A stretch of DNA of 7,105 nt, from NCBI GenBank assembly GCA_023389535.1, contig JAEWEH010000088.1:1-7105 (forward strand), read 5' to 3'. Origin of the DNA: Pseudomonadota bacterium. Lineage in GTDB: Bacteria > Pseudomonadota > Gammaproteobacteria > Burkholderiales > Burkholderiaceae_B. How positions within the stretch are numbered: position 1 is the stretch's first letter; every line of letters starts with the position of its first letter. The notes below the pieces were generated by a model. The model was given only the letters and a program-made list of their open reading frames with translations. It did no database searches and had not been told where the DNA came from. Below are positions 1 through 6,900 of the stretch, piece by piece. Position numbers and translations under genes: made by a program.

Positions 1-1330
<1,330 letters not shown>

Positions 1331-1574
1331 GAGTATCCTTTGCCGATTGAACGGCATACACGTAGCGGGGGCGATAGATGAGAGCCCTTGACGCTGGTTG
1401 ACTGGAGCATCGTGCCGACCGAATCAACCAAATATGCTGCGTGCTGTCTTGGATACGCGGCGTAAGGCTTGGGGGTCAGGGAGCGATGGCGTTCGACATG
1501 GGTGCTGAGGGATTCAGGCAACTGCTATGCGACAGCCGGGGCTGTATGAAAATGTCGACGCGTGATAATGCAGT
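1331..1574 (-). other. Probable long 5' leader of the helicase mRNA
   Basis: If the -10 box at 1581-1586 is used, transcription starts near 1574 and the leader is about 240 nt, long for a bacterial mRNA. It can form several stems: 7-bp arms at 1395-1401 and 1424-1430; a 5-bp stem at 1532-1536/1541-1545 with a 4-base loop; and 7-bp arms at 1493-1499 and 1552-1558 that enclose that small hairpin. Long structured leaders are known for some cold-induced DEAD-box helicases, where they allow autoregulation; its use here is inference. I see no recognisable riboswitch and no convincing small gene inside. Confidence 0.35.
1336..1341 (-). promoter_or_regulatory. Ribosome-binding site of the helicase gene
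   Basis: AAAGGA on the minus strand ends five bases before the ATG at 1330. It supports that start over other in-frame starts. Confidence 0.75.
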
Positions 1575-1580
1575 GCCGCA

Positions 1581-1586
1581 ATTATA
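1581..1586 (-). promoter_or_regulatory. Candidate -10 box of the helicase gene
   Basis: The plus strand reads ATTATA, a perfect TATAAT on the minus strand. At 17-bp spacing the -35 position (1604-1609) reads TTACGC, a poor match to TTGACA, and there is no extended -10 TGn. It may be weak or activator-dependent, or a chance match in the most AT-rich part of this gap. Confidence 0.4.
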
Positions 1587-1768
1587 CGGGTATTTCGTGG
1601 CGCGCGTAAGGGTTTTTCTGGATTGCCGTTGTTGCGGCACAACTGATTGCGCTATGGCTTAAGCCCGTATTCCACTTTTATGTGAAGCTTTGTAGTAATG
1701 GCTACCCGGGCCACCGTGCGTGTCAGCTTGGCCGCCTGGGTCTGGTTGCTTCGGGCTCGGCGGCGCCG
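1587..1768. other. Intergenic stretch without a supported gene
   Basis: This lies between the receptor's 3' end and the helicase promoter. I see only small dyads: TGCCG/CGGCA (1624-1628/1635-1639, loop 6) and the palindrome GGCTTAAGCC (1656-1665). On the minus strand neither is followed by a T-run, so no intrinsic terminator for the receptor gene is evident. A T-run at 1613-1617 is on the plus strand and has no gene ahead of it. Confidence 0.6.
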
Positions 1769-2752
1769 TCACTGCCCCTTGATGCCGGCACTACGGATGA
1801 CGTCGCCCCATTTTTCCATTTCGTCGCCGATGAATCTGCCGAAGTCGCTGGCATTACCTGGATGCGGCTCCATGCCTTGAGCAAGCAGCTTTTGCTTAAT
1901 CGCCGGATCTTTCAGCGCGCGATTGACCTCGGTGTCCAGGCGGCCGACGATGGCATCCGGTACGCCCGATGGCGCCATGAATCCATACCAACCCGACGCG
2001 ATGACGCGGGGCAGGCCCTGTTCGGCCAGGGGCACGGCGTCCGGGTAGATTTCGCTACGTGTTGCTGATGCAACGCCCAGCACTCGAAGCTTGCCGCTGT
2101 GGATATGGGGAAGGGCCGCTGTAATCGCGGTCAGCGTGGCATCCACCCGGCCGCCGGCGATGAGGTCGGTATAGGCGGCCACGTCGCCGCGATACTGGAC
2201 AGTCAGCCCCTTGACGCCCGCATCCCGGTAGAGCAGTTCACTGGCCAGATGCGGAAGTGATCCGTAACCGGGAGAGCCGAATGTGAGCCCATTTGGGTGC
2301 GATTTACCGTAGGCGATCAAGTCCTGGGCGGTCTTGATTGGCGTTTCCGCATTGACGATCAGAAATAGTGGCACGGTGGCTACCATCGCCACCGGCTGAA
2401 GGTCTTTCCGGGGGTCATAGTTCAGCTTTCCGTACAGGGCTTCCAGCGTCGAAAATGGCGCGGCAGCATACAGGATGGTGTATCCGTCGGCGGTACTGTG
2501 CGCCACGAAGTTATTGCCAAGTTGGGTTCCGGCTCCAGCCTTGTTCTCCACGATGAAAGTTTGCCCGAGCTCGCGCCCGAGATACTCGCCAAGAAGTCGA
2601 GCCGATAAGTCGTTCGGGCCCCCAGGACCATAGGGAGAAATGATTCTTATGGGGCGGGACGGCCACTCGCCTTGGGCGAAGCCAAGTGGCGCGGCAGTGG
2701 CCCAGGCCGCGGCTGCAGCCGCTTTGAGCAGCGTGCGTCGATTCATGTTCAT
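1769..2752 (-). CDS. Bug-family (TctC-like) tripartite tricarboxylate transporter periplasmic receptor
   Basis: This is a periplasmic solute receptor of the Bug/TctC family, which binds small carboxylates or related compounds and may deliver them to TctAB membrane subunits or act in sensing. It is full length at 327 residues. The N-terminus has a signal peptide: NRRTLLK (4-10) resembles the Tat consensus, followed by an alanine-rich core, with probable cleavage after G24-F-A26. The mature protein shows family landmarks: PYGPGGPNDLSAR (40-52), VENKAGAGTQLG (68-79), ADGYT (88-92), the hinge-like YRGD (187-190), GWYGFMAPSGVP (254-265) and a KWGDVIRSAGIK ending. No lipobox cysteine is seen. The start is ATG at 2752 with AGGAG five bases upstream; the second ATG (2746) sits too far from it. 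It is divergent from the LysR gene across 170 bp, an arrangement common for regulated Bug receptors. No tctA or tctB is in the window. The ligand cannot be told from sequence. Confidence 0.95.
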   Translation of the reverse strand: MNMNRRTLLKAAAAAAWATAAPLGFAQGEWPSRPIRIISPYGPGGPNDLSARLLGEYLGRELGQTFIVENKAGAGTQLGNNFVAHSTADGYTILYAAAPFSTLEALYGKLNYDPRKDLQPVAMVATVPLFLIVNAETPIKTAQDLIAYGKSHPNGLTFGSPGYGSLPHLASELLYRDAGVKGLTVQYRGDVAAYTDLIAGGRVDATLTAITAALPHIHSGKLRVLGVASATRSEIYPDAVPLAEQGLPRVIASGWYGFMAPSGVPDAIVGRLDTEVNRALKDPAIKQKLLAQGMEPHPGNASDFGRFIGDEMEKWGDVIRSAGIKGQ

Positions 2753-2757
2753 GGCGT

Positions 2758-2762
2758 CTCCT
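2758..2762 (-). promoter_or_regulatory. Ribosome-binding site of the receptor gene
   Basis: CTCCT on the plus strand is AGGAG on the coding strand. It lies five bases before the ATG at 2752 and decides between that start and the in-frame ATG at 2746. Confidence 0.8.
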
Positions 2763-2818
2763 GTTGTCGGGTATATGGCTGGCCGGCTTCGCGCCGCGAG
2801 CCTCGTTGGATGAGTATG

Positions 2819-2847
2819 ATCATAGATGGCGTCAACAATTAGAACAA
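2819..2847 (-). promoter_or_regulatory. Candidate promoter of the receptor gene
   Basis: On the minus strand TTGTTC (2842-2847) and TATGAT (2819-2824) are separated by exactly 17 bp. The -10 matches consensus at five of six bases, the -35 at three of six. The -10 also forms half of the palindrome TATGATCATA (2815-2824). A start near 2812 would give a leader of about 60 nt. A weak -35 suits an activator-dependent promoter such as a LysR-type target. This is assigned by eye only. Confidence 0.4.
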
Positions 2848-2858
2848 ACTCTATTTTC

Positions 2859-2871
2859 TGTACGACTTACA
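2859..2871. promoter_or_regulatory. Candidate LysR-type operator (T-N11-A box)
   Basis: The 13-base sequence TGTACGACTTACA is a TGTA-N5-TACA dyad and fits the T-N11-A form of LysR-type recognition sites. It lies in the divergent region, about 53 bp upstream of the inferred receptor transcription start and next to the probable -10 of the regulator gene. There it could activate the receptor gene and repress the regulator's own gene. The seven bases TCTGTAC overlapping its left arm (2857-2863) recur 16 bp away (2873-2879), as for a second contact site. No binding data; inferred from form and position. Confidence 0.45.
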
Positions 2872-2880
2872 ATCTGTACT

Positions 2881-2892
2881 TATAAATATATT
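2881..2892 (+). promoter_or_regulatory. Candidate -10 region of the LysR-type gene
   Basis: An AT-only run holds two overlapping -10-like hexamers, TATAAA (2881-2886) and TATATT (2887-2892). No good -35 is found at normal spacing from either. The upstream dyad at 2859-2871 would lie in the core promoter, consistent with autorepression. Confidence 0.35.
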
Positions 2893-2908
2893 TTGTTGAT
2901 GCGGATCT

Positions 2909-2915
2909 AAAGGAG
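2909..2915 (+). promoter_or_regulatory. Ribosome-binding site of the LysR-type gene
   Basis: AAAGGAG lies seven bases before the ATG at 2923, a strong Shine-Dalgarno match that fixes this start. Confidence 0.85.
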
Positions 2916-2922
2916 CTGCGAG

Positions 2923-3867
2923 ATGGCGGTGGAAATCACACTCAGGCAGTTAAAGGCGTTGGTCGCGGTCCTCGAATGCGGTAGCTTTTCCGAGGCTGCG
3001 GGTACCATGCATTTATCGCAGGCTGCGCTAAGCGGCCTGATCAAGGAATTGGAAAGTCGTCTGGGCGTGCGCTTATTGGATCGCAACACCCGTAGCGTAA
3101 GTGCCTCGGTAGTGGGCGCCGCATTCGAACCGATGGCACGGCGGGTACTCGCCACGCTGGACGAAGCGCTGGACAGTGTCACCAATCTCAAGGATGTGCG
3201 GCGCGGCATTGTACGCGTGGCCGCGCCCGAAACCTTATCGTGCACATTACTGCCCGAAGTCATTGCCGGCTATGGCGAGCGCTACCCCGGTGTGGACGTA
3301 CGCTTTCAGGATGTGCCGATCGAGGAAGTGCTTGCCGGGCTGCATAGCGGGCGCACGGATATCGGCTTCGGGCCTGCAGGGGTCCTTACCGACGAAGCGG
3401 TGGAGGCGCGCGTCATCCGCATCGATCCGCTCTGGGCCGCGCTTCGTCCGGACGATCCACTCGCCGACGCGGCTTCGGTCAGCTGGAAAGATTTGCAGGA
3501 TCGGCCGCTGATCAACTACATGCCCAATCTTGCGCTCAATGTGCTCAGCAATGTGCCTTCCCGCCATCATCCACGCACTGTCGTCCCTGTGCATCGCGTC
3601 AACACGGCACTGTCCTTGCTGCGTGTGCGTCAAGGCTATGTTATATGCCCGTTCATGGCGCAATCCCTGGTGCAGGGATTCGGACTAGTCTTCCGCCAGT
3701 TGCGCCAGCCGACCGTGACCTGGAAGATAGCGGTCTTTGCGCGCGAACGATCATCGCTTTCGCCTGCAGTCGAGAGCTTCGTGGATTTCACCCTTGAAGC
3801 TGCGCGGCACTGGAGCGCAGGCTCTGAAGATGAATTCGGCGAAGGGCCGACCGCAACAAATAAATAA
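2923..3867 (+). CDS. LysR-type transcriptional regulator
   Basis: This is a cytoplasmic DNA-binding regulator of the LysR family, full length at 314 residues. Residues 6-65 are the winged helix-turn-helix: LRQLKALVAVLECGSFSEAA leads into the recognition helix LSQAALSGLIKELESRLG, then the wing VRLLDRNTRSVS. A linker helix follows to about residue 90. Residues ~93-300 form the two-lobed periplasmic-binding-protein-like effector domain, beginning GIVRVAAPETL. The start is ATG at 2923, backed by AAAGGAG. It is divergent from the Bug receptor gene and 91 bp upstream of the acyl-CoA ligase fusion on its own strand, so both are probable targets. Family knowledge says the co-inducer is often a substrate or intermediate of the regulated pathway; here that would be a carboxylate or its CoA ester (inference). 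The last ~15 residues are a polar tail. The specific regulon is unknown. Confidence 0.95.
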   Translation: MAVEITLRQLKALVAVLECGSFSEAAGTMHLSQAALSGLIKELESRLGVRLLDRNTRSVSASVVGAAFEPMARRVLATLDEALDSVTNLKDVRRGIVRVAAPETLSCTLLPEVIAGYGERYPGVDVRFQDVPIEEVLAGLHSGRTDIGFGPAGVLTDEAVEARVIRIDPLWAALRPDDPLADAASVSWKDLQDRPLINYMPNLALNVLSNVPSRHHPRTVVPVHRVNTALSLLRVRQGYVICPFMAQSLVQGFGLVFRQLRQPTVTWKIAVFARERSSLSPAVESFVDFTLEAARHWSAGSEDEFGEGPTATNK

Positions 3868-3884
3868 TCCTAACTTATAGATCG

Positions 3885-3900
3885 ATCTGAAAAATCAGAT
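3885..3900. promoter_or_regulatory. Inverted repeat at the -35 position of the fusion gene promoter
   Basis: ATCTGA and TCAGAT form a perfect 6-bp dyad around AAAA. Its left arm covers the place where a -35 box would be expected for the TATAAT at 3906-3911 (3883-3888), and no TTGACA-like hexamer is there. It overlaps a 10-bp palindrome, AGATCGATCT (3879-3888). It could be a regulator site. As RNA it follows the LysR stop codon but has no T-run, so a terminator is unlikely. Confidence 0.4.
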
Positions 3901-3905
3901 TGCCC

Positions 3906-3911
3906 TATAAT
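3906..3911 (+). promoter_or_regulatory. -10 box of the acyl-CoA ligase fusion gene
   Basis: A perfect TATAAT, with an inferred transcription start near 3918. There is no recognisable -35, suggesting an activator-dependent promoter. It gives the fusion gene its own promoter separate from the LysR gene. Confidence 0.55.
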
Positions 3912-3918
3912 AGTCGCT

Positions 3919-3959
3919 TGGGTATCGTACCAGCATGCAACAACTTCCAACGATACCCA
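3919..3959 (+). promoter_or_regulatory. Perfect 10-bp inverted repeat spanning the leader and start codon of the fusion gene
   Basis: TGGGTATCGT (3919-3928) and ACGATACCCA (3950-3959) are exact reverse complements separated by 21 bases. The last base of the right arm is the A of the ATG at 3959. With transcription starting near 3918, nearly the whole leader would be this hairpin. There is no Shine-Dalgarno sequence before the ATG. A second in-frame ATG (3935-3937) lies in the loop. It could control translation or be a DNA operator; both readings are inference. Confidence 0.55.
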
Positions 3960-6900
3960 TGACACTGCCAGATCTCGATTCCTTTCTTTCTCCTCGTTCC
4001 ATCGCCGTGGTCGGCGCTTCTTCTGTGGCGACCAAGATCGGCGCTGTGCCGGTCAGGTATCTGGTCGAACATGGATATAGCGGGGCGGTCTATCCCATCA
4101 ATGCCCGCGCCAACGAGATCCAGGGGCTTGCCGCCTTGGCTTCGCTGCAGGACGTGGGCCAACCCATTGATCTCGCTATTTTCGCCATCCCGGCCGCGGC
4201 AGCAGAGGCGGCGCTGGACGACGCGATCGCGGCCGGGGTGAAGAACGTAGTCATTTTTTCGGCGGGTTACGCCGAAATGGGCGCGCAGGGCGCCCAGGCG
4301 CAAGCAAGCTTCACTCACAAAGCCCGCTCGGCGGGTGTCCGCGTTCTGGGGCCCAACTGCCTCGGCTTCATGAATTCCGCTGAGTCGGTATATGCCACCT
4401 TTTCGCCCGTCCTGTCGACGGGGCTCGCCAAGCACGGCAAGGTGGGCATCGTCAGCCAGAGCGGTGCGTTCGGCGCGTATGCCTACGCGATGGCGCGTGA
4501 ACGCGGCGTCGGCCTGTCGGCATGGGTGACGACGGGCAACGAAGCCGATATTGACGTGGCCGACTGCATTGCGTGGATGGCGCGCAATCCGGCTACCGAG
4601 GTGATCATGGCTTATCTTGAGGGCTGCAATGACGGCCAGAAGCTGCGGGACGCCCTGGATTTGGCAAGGGCTGCGGGCAAGCCCGTCGTTGTCGTGAAGG
4701 TGGGGCGCACCGAGCTGGGCGCCATAGCGGCGGCGTCCCATACGGCGGCTTTGGCCGGCGATGACGCGGCCTACGATGCGCTCTTTCGCCAGCACGGGGC
4801 CTGGCGGGCTCACACAATAGAGGAGTTCTTCGATGTGGCCCATAGCCTTTCGGTAGCGGGTCTCCCCTCGAATTCGCGCGTTGGCTTGTTGACAGTATCC
4901 GGCGGCGTAGGCGTCATGATGGCGGACGACGCGGCGGACGCTGGGCTCGACGTGGCCGAACTTCCGCCATCCGCGCAGGAAATCATCAGGGCTCGCGTGC
5001 CGCTGGCCGCTACGACCAACCCTGTCGATGTGACCGGCCAGGTAACGGCGGAGCCCGATGTGCTGGATGTGGCGGCTCGTGCCATGCTGAAAGAGGGCGA
5101 TCATGGCAGCCTGGTGATTTTTCTCGCCGCCTTCGGCAGCACGCCAGCGATGCAGGAAATTCAGAAAAAGATGGCGCTCGACTTGATGCGCGACTTTCCC
5201 GACCGGGTGCTGATATTCAGCACCTTATCCGACGATGCGCATCGCAAGGCCCTGGAGGCAGCCGGCTGTCTGTGCTTTGCCGACCCTTCGCGCGCGCTGC
5301 GGTCCGTTGCCGCAGCGAACTTCTTTCAGCAACATCGCCGGCAACCGGTTTCGCATGATGCGCCATCCGCGGTGTCGGTCACGCTACGACCGGGGCCCTA
5401 CAACGAGGCCGACACGATGGATGTATTACGCGGGTTTGGCCTGCCGATCGTATCGGCGCTACGCGCCCGGTCGCGAGAGGAGGCGGTCGCCGCCGCACAG
5501 TCGGCAGGCTTTCCCGTCGCGATGAAGGTGTTGTCCGCCGGCATTACGCACAAGAGTGACGTCGGTGGTGTGGTGCTGAATATAAGTGAATCGGAAGCGG
5601 CAGGGCTTGCGTATGACCGCATCATGGCAGCGGCGCAGGCTTGCGCCCCCCACGCCAAGGTAGATGGAGTATTGGTGGCGCCCATGGTGTCTGGTGGCGT
5701 CGAATGCATACTGGGCGCGCGGCGCGACCCGGCGCTGGGCCCCATCGTCATGTTGGGCTCGGGCGGCGTGAACGTAGAGTTGATGCAGGACGTCGCCCTG
5801 CGGATGGCGCCTGTGGACCACGAGCAGGCCCGGGAAATGATCGGCGAGCTGAGGCTCGCGCCATTGTTCCATGGTTTTCGCGGCGCTCCGCTGGCCGATG
5901 TCGAGGCATTGGCCGACGCCATCGTGCGCATGTCGCAATTTGCTTCGGCGGCCGGCGCCGCGCTGGAATCTGTGGAGCTGAACCCCTTTGTGGTGCTGCC
6001 CACGGGGCAGGGCGCGCTGGCATTGGACGCCGTCCTGCTGACCCAGGCAGATCCTGCTGCATCGGCGCGGGACGCCGTGGTCGCCACCTTACCGCTCTTC
6101 GAAATGGCTCGCATGCGGGCGGCAAACACCGCACGCAAACATCATAGTGCAGGGTTCGCCGGCGACACGCCGACATCCCGGATGCGCTGGGTGAATCAGT
6201 TTACGCATACGCGCAGGCTGCGCGGTCCCGAGGACAAGGAAGTGGTGACGCCGAATAACGATACGCTGTTCACCAACGCCTGGCTTGATCTTTCGCATGG
6301 TCCCCTGGTGATCGAAGTCCCCGCCATGGGAGAGCGCTATTGGGTATTGGGTTTTCTCGATGCCTGGACGAATCCGTGGGCGTATGCCGGCCGGCGAACC
6401 ACTGGCGGCGAAGCACAACGGTTATTCATCCACGGACCGGCGTGGCAAGGTGAGGTTCCCGCGGGCATGCACCGGATCGCCGCTGCCGGCGACGATGTAT
6501 GGATCATTGGACGCATTATCGTGGATGCGGATCCGGCGGATCTGGCAAAGGTTCATGCCCTGCAGGATCAATTCACGATTTGCCGGCCGGATGGCACGGT
6601 TGCGCTCTCGCGCGTGGATACCCTGATCGACGACCGCAGCGCTGGCGTTCCGGATGCGTCGGAGTACCTGCGCGTTTTGAACACCATGCTGTTGCGCAAC
6701 CCACCGGCTGCCCCGATTGCTGGCTGGCCGTCGCCGCTGGACGAAATGCAAAACGCATTGACGGAGGTCTACACGGAATTGCGTGAAACCGCGCATCCCT
6801 CGGAACTGGGCGGCGGATGGACGACAGCGGTCAATGTGCGCACCAGCTTCGGCGACGACTTCCAGACACGGGCGCGGGTCGCGCGCAACTGGATAGGCAC

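Noticed and set aside
1611..1618. T-run GGTTTTTC as an intrinsic terminator
   Set aside because: It is on the plus strand, has no stable GC stem directly before it, and no plus-strand gene precedes it.
1441..2068. Two small plus-strand frames in the gap and over the receptor's 3' end
   Set aside because: No convincing ribosome-binding site, no recognisable motif, and the second overlaps the receptor gene antisense.
2870..3902. Shared heptamer CAATCTG (2870-2876) and its reverse complement CAGATTG (3896-3902) as a common regulator site in both promoter regions
   Set aside because: A seven-base match between two short regions in either orientation is expected by chance about once or twice, and the flanking bases do not agree.
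3905..5104. Long open frame on the minus strand opposite the synthetase
   Set aside because: It is antisense to a well-matched synthetase domain, its Arg/His-rich translation resembles no family, and such frames are common opposite GC-rich genes.
5398..6138. Open frame on the minus strand opposite the ATP-grasp domain and fusion joint
   Set aside because: The Ser/Ala/Thr-rich translation has no recognisable domain, and the plus strand shows clear ATP-grasp and DUF1254 motifs here.
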